A DNA stretch of 64,000 nt from Microbacterium laevaniformans (GTDB taxonomy: Bacteria > Actinomycetota > Actinomycetes > Actinomycetales > Microbacteriaceae), in assembly GCF_016907555.1 (NCBI RefSeq), contig NZ_JAFBCE010000001.1:1426001-1490000 (forward strand), given 5' to 3'. Made by a program: the position numbers and the translations under genes. The notes beneath the pieces are model-generated. The model did not search any database. It was not told the origin of the DNA and saw nothing but the letters and a program-made list of their open reading frames with translations. Position 1 is the first letter of the stretch; each line of letters opens with the position of its first letter. Shown here one piece after another: positions 1-8,025 of the stretch.

Positions 1-276
1 CAGCTGGCCCATCGACGCGGCCATGCCGATACCGACCGTGACGATGTCGTTCGGCACGAACTGCATGGTGTCGTAGATCGCCATGCCGGCGGTGATCGAG
101 CCGCCGGGCGAGTTGATGTAGAGGTAGATGTCCTTCTCGCTGTCCTCGGCCGCGAGGAGCAGGATCTTGGCGCAGATCTCGTTCGCGTTCTCGTCGCGCA
201 CCTCCGACCCCAGCCAGATGATGCGGTCTCTCAGCAGCCTGTCGAAGACGCTCGTAGCGACAAGTGGTTCAGCCAT
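1..276 (-). CDS. clpP: ATP-dependent Clp protease proteolytic subunit (partial, 3' end outside window)
   Basis: This is the N-terminal 92 residues of a ClpP serine protease, which forms a barrel and degrades proteins fed to it by ClpX/ClpC ATPases in the cytoplasm. The oxyanion region SPGGS lies near residues 56-60 and the catalytic serine is Ser88 in GMAASMG; the catalytic His and Asp lie beyond the window edge. The start is the ATG at 276. The gene is downstream of tig on the same strand, the usual tig-clpP arrangement, with a 172-base gap holding a probable tig terminator, so clpP may have its own promoter. Actinobacteria often have two adjacent clpP genes; which paralog this is cannot be told here. 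Confidence 0.95.
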   Translation of the reverse strand, partial: MAEPLVATSVFDRLLRDRIIWLGSEVRDENANEICAKILLLAAEDSEKDIYLYINSPGGSITAGMAIYDTMQFVPNDIVTVGIGMAASMGQL

Positions 277-392
277 GGATACTCCTGATTCCGGGTTTCC
301 GTACGCCATTGAATCTATCTGGGCAGGCACGCCGCCTCGCCCGTGTTCGCCGTCGGCGGAGCCTCGTGTCGCAGGTGTCACGAGCGGGAACG

Positions 393-428
393 ACGAAGGG
401 CCGGTTGCCGCAGCATCCGACCCTTCGT
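393..428 (-). terminator. Probable terminator of tig
   Basis: A 12-pair stem (393-404 with 417-428) and a 12-base loop lie 20 bases past the tig stop. The one non-Watson-Crick position (401/420) is G-U in the minus-strand RNA but a C-A mismatch on the plus strand, so the hairpin fits minus-strand transcription. There is no long T tail, as is common in high-GC actinobacteria. Confidence 0.55.
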
Positions 429-448
429 GGGGACGCGTCCCCGTGGAC

Positions 449-1942
449 TTACTCCGCGTCGGCCTTCTTCGCCGGCGCCTTCTTGGCAGCGGGCTTCTTG
501 GCGGCGGGCTTCTTCGCGGCCGGCTCCTCGGCGGCATCCGTGTCGGCCTTCTTGGCGGCGGGCTTGCGCGCCGGTGCCTTCTTGGCCGGCTTCGCCTCTG
601 CGGCGGCAGCCTCGTCGGCGATCTCCTCCGCCTCCGCGACGACCTCGGCCTCGGCGTCGGCCTCATCCTCGACGACGAAGCCGGTCAGATCGACCGCCTT
701 GCCGTTGGTGTCGACGACCGACACCTTGCCGAGGGCGATCGCGAGCGCCTTGTTGCGGGCGACCTCGCCGACCATGGCGGGCAGCTGCCCACCCTGCTGA
801 AGAGCGTCGACGAACTCCTGGGGAGCCATACCGTACTGCGCGGCCGACTGGATGAGGTACTGCGTCAGCTCCTCCTGCGAGACCTGCACGTCGTGCGCCT
901 CGGCAAGCTTGTCGAGGATCATCTGCGTGCGGAACTGCTTCTCGCTGGCCTCGGTGACCTCGGCACGGTGCTCGTCGTCCTCCAGGCGGCCCTCGCCCTC
1001 GAGGTGCGTGTGCACCTCGTCCTCGACCAGCTGCGCCGGCACCGGGATCTCGACCTTGGCGAGCAGCGCCTCGATGAGCTTGTCGCGCGCCGCAGCGCCC
1101 TGGAGGTACACCGACTGCTCCGAGACGCGCTCGGCGAGGCTCTCGCGCAGCTCTGCGATGGTGTCGAACTCGCTGGCCATCTGCGCGAAGTCGTCGTCGG
1201 CCTCGGGCAGCTCGCGCTCCTTGACGGCGGTGACGGTCACCGAGACCTCCGCCTCCTGGCCGGCGTGGTCGCCGCCGACGAGGGAGCTGCGGAACGTCGT
1301 GTCCTCACCGGCGGTGAGCGACTCGACGGCCTCGTCGATGCCCTCGAGCAGCTCGCCCGAGCCGACCTCGTACGACACGCCCTCTGCGCGGTCGATCTCC
1401 GCGCCGTCGATCGTTGCGACGAGGTTCAGCTCGACGAAGTCGCCCTTGGCTGCGGGACGGTCGACGGTCACCAGCGTGCCGAAACGGCCGCGCAGGCGGT
1501 CGAGCTCCGCATCGACGGCGGCCGCGTCGGTCTCGACGGCGTCGATCTCGACGGTGACGTCGTCGAGGGCCGGCAGATCGAACTCGGGACGCACGTCCAC
1601 CTCGACCTCGACCTTGAGGTCACCGGAGAAGTCCTTGTCGCTGGGCCATTCGATGACCTCGGCCGACGGACGGCCGACGATGCGCACCTCGTTGGCGGTG
1701 ACGGCTTCGCGGTAGAAGGCATCCAGTCCCTCGCTGACCGCGTGCTCGATGACGGCACCGCGGCCGACGCGCTGGTCGATGATCGGGGCGGGAACCTTGC
1801 CCTTGCGGAAACCGGGGATCTGGATGTCCTGGGCGATGTGCTCGTACGCGTGCGAGATGCTCGGCTTGAGCTCGTCCGGGGTGACCGTGATGTGCAGCTT
1901 GACCCGCGTGGGGCTGAGCTTCTCGACGGTGCTGGTGACCAT
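449..1942 (-). CDS. tig: Trigger factor, ribosome-associated chaperone and prolyl isomerase
   Basis: Trigger factor binds the ribosome exit tunnel and shields nascent chains. The 497-residue protein has the N-terminal ribosome-binding domain with the signature GFRKGKVP (about residues 44-51), a central FKBP-type isomerase domain, and the C-terminal chaperone arms. The ATG at 1942 follows GAGGAG at good spacing; an upstream in-frame extension would run into tRNA-Pro and is rejected. The protein is longer than the usual 430-470 residues because of a tail of about 65 residues: an acidic Ala/Glu stretch, then Lys/Ala/Pro repeats ([12 protein letters not shown]) resembling histone H1 tails. It is followed by clpP. 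Confidence 0.97.
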   Translation of the reverse strand: MVTSTVEKLSPTRVKLHITVTPDELKPSISHAYEHIAQDIQIPGFRKGKVPAPIIDQRVGRGAVIEHAVSEGLDAFYREAVTANEVRIVGRPSAEVIEWPSDKDFSGDLKVEVEVDVRPEFDLPALDDVTVEIDAVETDAAAVDAELDRLRGRFGTLVTVDRPAAKGDFVELNLVATIDGAEIDRAEGVSYEVGSGELLEGIDEAVESLTAGEDTTFRSSLVGGDHAGQEAEVSVTVTAVKERELPEADDDFAQMASEFDTIAELRESLAERVSEQSVYLQGAAARDKLIEALLAKVEIPVPAQLVEDEVHTHLEGEGRLEDDEHRAEVTEASEKQFRTQMILDKLAEAHDVQVSQEELTQYLIQSAAQYGMAPQEFVDALQQGGQLPAMVGEVARNKALAIALGKVSVVDTNGKAVDLTGFVVEDEADAEAEVVAEAEEIADEAAAAEAKPAKKAPARKPAAKKADTDAAEEPAAKKPAAKKPAAKKAPAKKADAE

Positions 1943-1963
1943 GCCTGTGTTCTCCTCGTGTCC

Positions 1964-1983
1964 GGACGCACACGTGCGCGTCC
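1964..1983 (-). other. Palindromic hairpin between tRNA-Pro and tig
   Basis: A 20-base near-perfect palindrome (ten pairs, one of them G-U in the minus-strand RNA) lies between the tRNA-Pro 3' end and the tig ribosome binding site. It could end the tRNA transcript, act as an RNA processing site, or be part of the tig leader. No T tract follows it. Confidence 0.35.
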
Positions 1984-2013
1984 GTGGTTTCTTAGGTCTG
2001 GGGGTCGTTCGTG

Positions 2014-2087
2014 TCGGGGCGACAGGATTTGAACCTGCGGCCTCCCGCTCCCAAAGCGGGCGCTCTACCAAGCTGAGCTACGCCCCG
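2014..2087 (-). tRNA. tRNA-Pro (anticodon TGG)
   Basis: A 74-base cloverleaf. The 7-pair acceptor (CGGGGCG with CGCCCCG), the D-arm, an anticodon stem with loop TTTGGGA and the GGTTCAAAT T-arm are all readable on the minus strand. The discriminator base is A. CCA is not encoded. It is transcribed toward tig. Confidence 0.97.
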
Positions 2088-2138
2088 GGCGCGCACTCAC
2101 CTTTTCAGGTCGCGTGCGCCGAATAACGGCCGTTGGTC

Positions 2139-2165
2139 AGTCTAGCCGACAAGACCTTGTAGACT
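2139..2165. promoter_or_regulatory. Divergent -10 boxes for tRNA-Pro and tRNA-Gly
   Basis: The hexamer TAGACT occurs on the minus strand at 2144-2139 (toward tRNA-Pro) and on the plus strand at 2160-2165 (toward tRNA-Gly). Both are at plausible distances for short 5' leaders. No convincing -35 box at standard spacing was found, so this is a motif-level call. Confidence 0.35.
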
Positions 2166-2193
2166 CTTCGGGATGCCGCTCGCAAGCGGCCTC

Positions 2194-2264
2194 GGGGATG
2201 TAGCTCAATGGTAGAGCCTCAGTCTTCCAAACTGATGGTGCGGGTTCGATTCCCGTCATCCCCT
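2194..2264 (+). tRNA. tRNA-Gly (anticodon TCC)
   Basis: A 71-base cloverleaf. The acceptor GGGGATG pairs with CATCCCC, the anticodon loop is CTTCCAA, and the T-arm is GGTTCGATT. A genome-encoded CCA follows at 2265-2267. A small hairpin (2175-2190, GCCGCT/AGCGGC) lies in the 5' leader. The 3' end of the neighbouring kinase gene overlaps this tRNA on the opposite strand. Confidence 0.97.
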
Positions 2265-2980
2265 CCACATGACTGATCCGGAGCACTGGCCCTTCTCGAC
2301 GCCAGCGGCCCGACCCGGTCAGCACCGCGGGATCCACGAACGATCGACGCCGCAGCGATGTCGGAGTAGTCGACCAGGATCGATGCGCGCTCGCGAGGCG
2401 AGCACGCCGTGAGGTAGAGACGTTGACCCTCGACATACCGTCGCTGACTGGTGTGCAGGGGATCCGGCGAGGAGCCGTCGCGGAGGGCGAGCCGCCGCAC
2501 TGACTCCGTGGCCGGGACGTCGAGAAAGACAGTCGTATCCCAGACGTCGCGCAGCTCGTCACGGTGGAGGAAGATTCCGTCGGTGATCACCGTTGCGCCG
2601 GCGATCACCGGAAGCCGAGGAGCGGACACAAGCGCGTCGCTGTCGACGTCGTGGACCGCGGCTAGATAGGTGCCCGTCCCCGAGCGGAACGGCACGACGA
2701 CCTCACGCCAAAAGGCAGCGTAGTCGTAGGAATCGAGCCAGAAGCCTTCGGGTGAGTCGCGACCACGCGCGTGTCGCGCTGCGCGTGGCCGATGGAACCC
2801 ATCGATGGAGATCCTTACGACCGCTCTCGCCGGTCGCATGATCTCCGCGAGGTTGTCCGCGAGCGTGGTCTTGCCGGCGCCGTCCACACCGTCGATGGCG
2901 ATGAAGGTGCACGCCGTGCCCGGGGCCGGAGCCGGCAGCAACCGCGCCAACTCCTCGACGAAACTCGAACGCGGCAACAT
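2219..2980 (-). CDS. Uridine kinase-like P-loop NTPase
   Basis: A 253-residue protein with a Walker A motif GVDGAGKTT at residues 31-39 and a general layout like uridine kinase/phosphoribulokinase relatives (IDGFH after the second strand, DGIF, VDYSD near the end). It probably phosphorylates a small sugar or nucleoside, but the substrate cannot be read from sequence. The ATG at 2980 overlaps the stop of the upstream carbonic-anhydrase-like gene (TGATG), so the two are coupled. The last 30-odd residues after VDYSD are low-complexity, and the final 15 codons are the antisense of tRNA-Gly (DGNRTRT pattern). The natural stop may therefore have been lost, giving a run-on tail. Confidence 0.8.
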   Translation of the reverse strand: MLPRSSFVEELARLLPAPAPGTACTFIAIDGVDGAGKTTLADNLAEIMRPARAVVRISIDGFHRPRAARHARGRDSPEGFWLDSYDYAAFWREVVVPFRSGTGTYLAAVHDVDSDALVSAPRLPVIAGATVITDGIFLHRDELRDVWDTTVFLDVPATESVRRLALRDGSSPDPLHTSQRRYVEGQRLYLTACSPRERASILVDYSDIAAASIVRGSRGADRVGPLASRRASAPDQSCGGDDGNRTRTISLED

Positions 2981-3519
2981 CAGCGCCCGTCGGATGCCGT
3001 CGCGTGCGCGGTCGAGTGCGCCCGGTAAATCTGGGCGTTGCGGAGGATCCCCGCCTTCTCCTCGTTGGTGAGCTCGCGGCGGACTTTGGCGGGCACGCCG
3101 GCAACCAGCGACCCCTCCGGGATGACGGACCCTTCGAGCACGACGGCTCCCCCGGCGATCAGGCACCCCGAACCGATGACCGCACCCGACAGCACCACGC
3201 TGCCCATGCCGATCAGCGAGCCATCGCCGATCGTGCACCCGTGCACCACGGCGTTGTGACCCACCGACACATCCCGCCCGATGACCACGGGGTGCTCGGC
3301 ATCCACGTGCACCGAGACGTTGTCCTGCAGGTTGCTTCCGGCTCCCAGCGTGATCGAAGCACTGTCGCCGCGGACGACGGCGTTGTACCAGACGCTTGCG
3401 CCCTCTTCGAGGGTGACGTCGCCGACCAGGCGTGCGCCGGAGGCGACGAACGCGGTCGCGTGTACGACCGGCCGACCGGCCGGGATGGACAGGATCGAGG
3501 CGTCTTCGGCGATCGTCAT
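2980..3519 (-). CDS. Gamma-class carbonic anhydrase-like hexapeptide-repeat protein
   Basis: A left-handed beta-helix protein of 179 residues with repeated hexapeptides. The three histidines expected to bind the metal in gamma carbonic anhydrases are present (His71, His88 and His93 counted from the chosen start, in SVHVD and VGHNAVVHG). It may hydrate CO2 or be an inactive relative of the PaaY/YrdA group. The start is uncertain: ATG 3519 gives the normal family N-terminus, but an in-frame ATG at 3558 would add 13 residues, and neither has a clear ribosome binding site. It is translationally coupled to the downstream kinase and divergent from dps. Confidence 0.85.
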   Translation of the reverse strand: MTIAEDASILSIPAGRPVVHATAFVASGARLVGDVTLEEGASVWYNAVVRGDSASITLGAGSNLQDNVSVHVDAEHPVVIGRDVSVGHNAVVHGCTIGDGSLIGMGSVVLSGAVIGSGCLIAGGAVVLEGSVIPEGSLVAGVPAKVRRELTNEEKAGILRNAQIYRAHSTAHATASDGR

Positions 3520-3581
3520 TTGGCCGACGATAGTCGCGGCGGCATATTCACGGCCCATCCGTAAGCCCAGCCTTTTCTACC

Positions 3582-3609
3582 TTGCGGAATGCAGGGCGCT
3601 CGGTAGCGT
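3582..3609 (+). promoter_or_regulatory. Candidate dps promoter
   Basis: TTGCGG at 3582-3587 and TAGCGT at 3604-3609 are separated by 16 bases and lie about 40 bases before the dps start. The -10 matches the TANNNT pattern seen at many starts here. This is motif evidence only. Confidence 0.4.
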
Positions 3610-3651
3610 TGTCATCAACGTGGGAGAACCCCGACGAACGGAGACGAGATC

Positions 3652-4137
3652 ATGACCAAGACGCAGAACATTTCCACGACCGCTGCCGGCCCCGAGGCGG
3701 CCGCCGGCACCGCCCAGTTCCTGACGCCCGTCGTGCTCGGACTGCAGGCCCTGGCCGTCAACGGCAAGCAGGCGCACTGGAACGTGCGCGGCGCGAACTT
3801 CATCGCGATCCACGAGCTCCTCGACCAGGTCGTCAGCAACGCTCAGGGCTTCGCCGACCTCGCAGCGGAGCGCATCGTCGCCCTCGGTCTGCCGGTCGAC
3901 GCGCGTGTGTCCACGGTCGCCGAGAAGACCGGAGCGACCTCGGTGCCGGCTGGCTTCGCGCAGTGGCAGGACGAGATCGTCGCCATCGTCTCGGACATGG
4001 ATGCCGTCATCTCCGACGTGCAGGCCGCGATCGACGGACTCGACGAGACCGACCTCACCAGCCAGGACGTCGCGATCGCCATCAAGGCCGGCCTCGAGAA
4101 GGACCGCTGGTTCCTCTCGGCCCACCTCGCCGCGTAA
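3652..4137 (+). CDS. dps: Dps family DNA-binding ferritin
   Basis: Dps forms a 12-subunit shell that oxidises and stores iron and protects DNA during starvation and peroxide stress. This 161-residue copy carries the inter-subunit ferroxidase ligands His42, His54, Asp69 and Glu73 with the exact 12-15-4 spacing of the family (KQAHWNVRG, then AIHELLD, then DLAAERI). The N-terminal tail is short and has few lysines, so DNA binding through the tail may be weak. The ATG follows GGAGACGAG. It is a single-gene unit with its own candidate promoter and a strong terminator. Confidence 0.96.
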   Translation: MTKTQNISTTAAGPEAAAGTAQFLTPVVLGLQALAVNGKQAHWNVRGANFIAIHELLDQVVSNAQGFADLAAERIVALGLPVDARVSTVAEKTGATSVPAGFAQWQDEIVAIVSDMDAVISDVQAAIDGLDETDLTSQDVAIAIKAGLEKDRWFLSAHLAA

Positions 4138-4150
4138 TCACAGCTCGACA

Positions 4151-4183
4151 CGAACGCCCCGGAACGAGATCCCGGGGCGTTCG
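4151..4183. terminator. Bidirectional terminator between dps and the amidohydrolase gene
   Basis: A perfect 12-pair stem (4151-4162 with 4172-4183) and a 9-base loop sit between two convergent genes, followed on the plus strand by the T-rich TTCGTTGTTCG. This would serve both transcripts. Confidence 0.75.
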
Positions 4184-4197
4184 TTGTTCGTCGGGGC

Positions 4198-5703
4198 TCA
4201 TGACACGTGCGTGAGACGGCCCTCGATCGTGGTCGCCCGGGCGACAGTCGCGCGCAGGCTTGCCTCATCGGCGCTCAGCGGGTCGCGGTCGACCACGACG
4301 AGATCGGCCACGTCGCCGGGGAACAGGGCCGAGCCGGTGTGCGATCCGCCGTCGGTGGAGGCGGCGAGGGCGGTCGCGGCATCCACGCCCTCTTCGGGGC
4401 GCCAGGCCGGGCGCCCGTCGCGGGTCCGGAACACGGCGGCAGCCATCGCTGCCCACGGATCCAGCGGGGCGACAGGCGCATCGGATCCGAAGAAGAGGTT
4501 GGCGCCGGATGCCGCCAGCGAACGCAGCGCGTACGGGATGCCGGTCTGCGTCGCCCAGATCGTGTCGGTCATGTCGCGGTCATCGATCGCGTGCTCCGGC
4601 TGCACGCTGGCACCGACGCCGAGGCGCGCGAAGCGGGGGATGTCGACGTGGGCGACCAGCTGTGCGTGCTCGATGGTGCCGGTCGCACCGGTGGTCGCGA
4701 AGGCGTCGAGCGCGTGCGAATTCGCGACGTCGCCGATGGCGTGCACGGCGCACGCCAGCCCTCCCCCTGTGGCGCGGGTCATCAGCTCCGCGAGCGTTTC
4801 CGGGGGCACGGTGAGCAGCCCGTGGTTGTGGGGGTCGCCGGGATAGGGGTGCGAGCATGCTGCCGTGCGGGTGCCGAGCGAGCCGTCGGTGATGATCTTC
4901 AGCGGCCCGACGCGGACGAGCCCCGCCCGATCCAGCGCGTCGCCCGACGCCAGCCTCTCCGCCAGGGCGCGGTCGAGCTGCGCCGGATAGATGCCGAAGC
5001 GGACGCGGGCGGCGTCGAACCCGGCATCCAGGCGGCGGCGCCACGCATCCGCATTCCACGCCATGTCGAGATCGACGATGCCCACGATCCCGCGCGCAGC
5101 GGCGTCGTCGAGTGCCGCCGTCACCAGCCGGTCGCCGACGCGAGGATCGGCGGCGTTCAGTCGACGGGAGATCTCGAACGCGGGTTCTTCCCGCAGCACA
5201 CCGGTCTCATCGGCCGTGAAGCCCTCGCGTCGCAACGCCGCGGTGTTGAGCCACACGCTGTGCACGTCGGCGTTGATCAGGTACGTGGGCACATCGCCGG
5301 TCGCCGCGTCGAGAGCCGCGACGGTCATCTCGTCGGGCCACAGCGCATCGCGAAAGCCGGTGCCGATACGTCGACCGTCGCCGAGCGGCGCCGCACCGGC
5401 CATCTGAGCGGCGGCCTCTGCGGCCGATCTGACTCCGCCCAGCGCCACGCGCTGCGCGACGAGCGCCCACTGGACGGTGTGCACGTGGTGGTCCCAGAGC
5501 CCCGGGATCACCCAGCCGCCATCCGCGTCGAGCACCTCGCCGCGTCGGGGAAGGGCGCGCACCGGGGCGATGTCGACGATCCGCCCCTGGGCGAGGTGGA
5601 TGTCGACCGGGTCGTCACCGAACGGGTCGAGCCGGTCGGCACCGGTGAGGCGGGCGTTGGCGATGACGTCGACGGTCGCGCCTCGCGGCGGCATCCCGTT
5701 CAC
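4198..5703 (-). CDS. Amidohydrolase family protein (YtcJ-like)
   Basis: A 501-residue metal-dependent hydrolase of the amidohydrolase superfamily, close to the YtcJ group, which acts on amide or imide bonds; the substrate is unknown. The first metal ligands are His73 and His75 in DHHVH, and the late metal-binding aspartate is in FGSDAPV. The GTG at 5703 overlaps the stop of the upstream paiB-like gene (GTGA) and is preceded by AGGAGGAG, so it is preferred to the internal ATG three codons later. It is the last gene of the rpiB-nei-paiB-amidohydrolase unit and ends at a shared terminator. Confidence 0.9.
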   Translation of the reverse strand: MNGMPPRGATVDVIANARLTGADRLDPFGDDPVDIHLAQGRIVDIAPVRALPRRGEVLDADGGWVIPGLWDHHVHTVQWALVAQRVALGGVRSAAEAAAQMAGAAPLGDGRRIGTGFRDALWPDEMTVAALDAATGDVPTYLINADVHSVWLNTAALRREGFTADETGVLREEPAFEISRRLNAADPRVGDRLVTAALDDAAARGIVGIVDLDMAWNADAWRRRLDAGFDAARVRFGIYPAQLDRALAERLASGDALDRAGLVRVGPLKIITDGSLGTRTAACSHPYPGDPHNHGLLTVPPETLAELMTRATGGGLACAVHAIGDVANSHALDAFATTGATGTIEHAQLVAHVDIPRFARLGVGASVQPEHAIDDRDMTDTIWATQTGIPYALRSLAASGANLFFGSDAPVAPLDPWAAMAAAVFRTRDGRPAWRPEEGVDAATALAASTDGGSHTGSALFPGDVADLVVVDRDPLSADEASLRATVARATTIEGRLTHVS

Positions 5704-6407
5704 AACTCCTCCTCAGGACGCGTCGACGGCGCAGGTGAGGCCTCTCCCGGCCCGTTCAGGCGGACTTGTGCACCACGCGCGGCCCGGAGCGTCTCGTGCG
5801 CGCGGCGCATCTCCCCCGCCAGCCGTGGATCGGCGTAGGGACTGCCGGCTTCCAACTGTTCGACGATCTCGTCAACGGTCTCGTCTGGTCGGTTCTGACT
5901 CAGCTTGCGCTTGGCCACCACCTTCGTGGGCGTCAGGCGGAAGCCGACCGTGCCCCGTTCCAGTCGGCGGATGAAGTCTTCGTCGTTGGGCGGCTGCCAC
6001 ATCGGCCGCGGCTGGGGCAGTGCGCTCTCGAAGCGTGCCACCAGCCGCTCCAACACACGGAGATTCTCGTCCGGGGTGAGGATCTCGGGGATGCCGGACA
6101 GGTGCACGGCAACGTAGTTCCAGGTCGGGACGTTCGGCCCCGGCAGGTACCACTGCGGCGAGATGTACCCGTGCGGCCCCTGGGCGATCACCAGCAGCTC
6201 GTGCTGTCCCAGACCGTGGATCGCATCGTCCGGCTTGCCGACGTGACCGACGACCGTGAGGTCGTCGTGGTCGTCCAGGAGCACGGCGTAATGCGAGGCG
6301 ACCAGACCGTCAGGGCCGTGGCTCACGAGCGTCATCCAGGGGTTCTCGTCGAGGATGCGACACAGCTCCGCGACGTCGGTCACGGTGAAGCTCGGGTTCT
6401 GTCTCAT
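5700..6407 (-). CDS. FMN-binding negative transcriptional regulator, PaiB family
   Basis: A 235-residue split-barrel flavin-binding protein of the PaiB family. Bacillus PaiB is linked to repression of sporulation and protease genes, but in actinobacteria the role is not established. Family features are the PWMTLVS strand, the GHVGKPDD segment and QWYLPGPNVPTWNYVAVH near the middle. The ATG at 6407 follows GTGAGG; longer in-frame starts would invade the nei gene. The gene starts 7 bases after nei and overlaps the amidohydrolase start by 4 bases, so it belongs to that operon. Confidence 0.9.
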   Translation of the reverse strand: MRQNPSFTVTDVAELCRILDENPWMTLVSHGPDGLVASHYAVLLDDHDDLTVVGHVGKPDDAIHGLGQHELLVIAQGPHGYISPQWYLPGPNVPTWNYVAVHLSGIPEILTPDENLRVLERLVARFESALPQPRPMWQPPNDEDFIRRLERGTVGFRLTPTKVVAKRKLSQNRPDETVDEIVEQLEAGSPYADPRLAGEMRRAHETLRAARGAQVRLNGPGEASPAPSTRPEEEL

Positions 6408-6414
6408 CGATGCC

Positions 6415-7413
6415 TCACTTCTGGCAGTTCGGGCACCAGTAGAGCTTTCGGGCGGCCATCTCCTCGAGCACGATCTCGGTGCCGCAGACGCGACAGGGCA
6501 GCCCGGCGCGGTGGTACACCCAGTGCCGATCATCGCGACTCGCCATCGCGCGCCGGTAGGCCTCGGGATCGAGGTCGTCCATGGTCATCATCTGACCCGT
6601 CTCGACTCCGATCACGAGCAGGCGCGTCCAATCGCGCCAGAGCTGTCGGACGAGCTCTTCGGGAACCATCTTTCCGGGCGTGTGCGGGTCGAGCAGTGCG
6701 CGGTACAGCAGCTCGGCGCGGTAGACGTTGCCGATGCCGCTGACGACGGACTGGTCCATGAGCAGAAGGCCGATCGGCGTCGCCTTGCGGCGGACGGCCG
6801 CGACGAAGCGCTCCTCCCCCTCGGCGAGATCATCGACCAGAGGGTCGGGTCCGAGTTTCGCGATCGTCGCCTGCACGTCGTCCGGCGTCTGCAGCTCGCA
6901 GGCGGTGGGGCCGCGCAGATCCGCAGACGTGACGGCGGTGAGCAGTCGCAGCCGCACCTGGCCGACGACCGGTGGCGGCCACTCGGTGTCGTCGGCGCCT
7001 TCCAGGCCGCGCGTCTGCTCACTCATCCGCACATGCACGCGGGTCTTGCGCGGCGCGCCGATCGAGCTCAGGGAGTTCTCGCCCGCGGCGTCGTAGACGG
7101 CGTCCAGATCGGTCCCGCGCTGATTGGTCTGGCCCATGCGCCCGTTGGCCGAGGCGATCGTGGGATCGATCTCGATTTCGCCCGCGAAGTCCCACGCGCC
7201 GTACATGCCGAGGTGCACCCGGAGCCAGACGTCTCCGTCGAAGGCGAGGAACATCTGCTTGCCGACAGCGCGCACCTCGATCGCTTCGCGGCCGTCGATG
7301 ACCGCGGCGCCCTCGGCGAAGCGGCCCTGCGGACTGGATGCCGAGATCTCTCGTCCGACGAAGTTCCGATCGAACTGGCGCGCGATGCGGTGTACGGAGT
7401 GACCTTCGGGCAT
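6415..7413 (-). CDS. Fpg/Nei family DNA glycosylase (endonuclease VIII-like)
   Basis: A base-excision repair enzyme of 332 residues that removes oxidised bases and nicks the abasic site. The catalytic N-terminus MPEGH supplies Pro2 and Glu3, the H2TH region contains SGIGNVYRAELL, and a C-terminal zinc finger has two CxxC pairs (CRVC and CPNC). MPEGHS and the length point to the actinobacterial Nei group rather than MutM. The start overlaps the rpiB stop by one base (TGATG). An unusual insert of about 25 residues follows the GSLSSIGAP-like region, but the fold is complete. Confidence 0.93.
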   Translation of the reverse strand: MPEGHSVHRIARQFDRNFVGREISASSPQGRFAEGAAVIDGREAIEVRAVGKQMFLAFDGDVWLRVHLGMYGAWDFAGEIEIDPTIASANGRMGQTNQRGTDLDAVYDAAGENSLSSIGAPRKTRVHVRMSEQTRGLEGADDTEWPPPVVGQVRLRLLTAVTSADLRGPTACELQTPDDVQATIAKLGPDPLVDDLAEGEERFVAAVRRKATPIGLLLMDQSVVSGIGNVYRAELLYRALLDPHTPGKMVPEELVRQLWRDWTRLLVIGVETGQMMTMDDLDPEAYRRAMASRDDRHWVYHRAGLPCRVCGTEIVLEEMAARKLYWCPNCQK

Positions 7414-7955
7414 CAGCCGGCTTCGGGATCCATCGCGTCGACGGACTCGCCACCGGCCGGCGCCGGCGTCCCCGCCCGCGGGTCGGGAACCAGAGTGCCG
7501 TCCGTCTCGAATGCGGCGAGCTGGGCGATGCGGCGCGCGTGGCGCTCCTCGCCCGAGAACGGTGTCGCGATGAAGCGGTCGATGAAGGCGATCGCCTCAT
7601 CGACGGTGTGCTGACGGGCGCCGATGGAGATCACGTTGGCATCGTTGTGCTCCCGAGCCAGTTCGGCCGTGGCGATGCTCCACACGAGCGCCGCCCGGAC
7701 ACCGTGCACCTTGTTGGCGGCGATCTGCTCGCCGTTACCCGATCCGCCGAACACGACGCCCAGCGTCTCGATCCCTGCGGCTTGGTCGCGCACGACGGCC
7801 TGGGCGGCACGGATGCAGAACGCGGGATAGTCGTCCAGCGGGTCGTACTCGATCGGCCCATGGTCCACGACGTCGTGGCCCTGTCCCGCGAGGTGGTGCT
7901 GCAGCTGCGTGGAGAACTCGAGACCCGCATGATCGGTGGCGATGTGGATGCGCAT
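7413..7955 (-). CDS. rpiB: Ribose-5-phosphate isomerase B
   Basis: This interconverts ribose 5-phosphate and ribulose 5-phosphate in the pentose phosphate pathway. The 180-residue protein has IATDHAG at the start, the phosphate-binding loop GGSGNGEQIAANK and HNDANVISIGAR. The catalytic cysteine of the E. coli enzyme is absent; as in the mycobacterial type, the glutamate in GNGEQ is the likely base. The ATG at 7955 has no ribosome binding site but sits 6 bases after TAGGAT, so the mRNA is probably leaderless. It is the first gene of a coupled four-gene unit. Confidence 0.95.
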   Translation of the reverse strand: MRIHIATDHAGLEFSTQLQHHLAGQGHDVVDHGPIEYDPLDDYPAFCIRAAQAVVRDQAAGIETLGVVFGGSGNGEQIAANKVHGVRAALVWSIATAELAREHNDANVISIGARQHTVDEAIAFIDRFIATPFSGEERHARRIAQLAAFETDGTLVPDPRAGTPAPAGGESVDAMDPEAG

Positions 7956-7961
7956 GCCCCC

Positions 7962-7967
7962 ATCCTA
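7962..7967 (-). promoter_or_regulatory. -10 box for leaderless rpiB transcript
   Basis: TAGGAT on the minus strand ends 6 bases before the rpiB ATG, placing transcription start at or next to the A of the ATG. Confidence 0.5.
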
Positions 7968-8008
7968 GGGAGCCCCCGGGGCGCCTGCGGCGGCGCGCGA
8001 AGAGACGA

Positions 8009-8025
8009 TATGATGGCTTTATCAT
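8009..8025 (+). promoter_or_regulatory. -10 box and inverted repeat at the arsR start
   Basis: TATGAT (8009-8014) lies 9 bases before the arsR ATG, with no ribosome binding site. It is embedded in the inverted repeat ATGAT-N6-ATCAT (8010-8025), which spans the -10 box and the start codon. This is a natural place for autorepression by the ArsR product. Confidence 0.45.

Noticed and set aside
128-2032. Long open frame of 634 codons on the plus strand opposite tig
   Set aside because: It is a GC-bias shadow. Its codons are the complement of a well-conserved trigger factor and its protein is Leu/Arg/Gly-rich without motifs.
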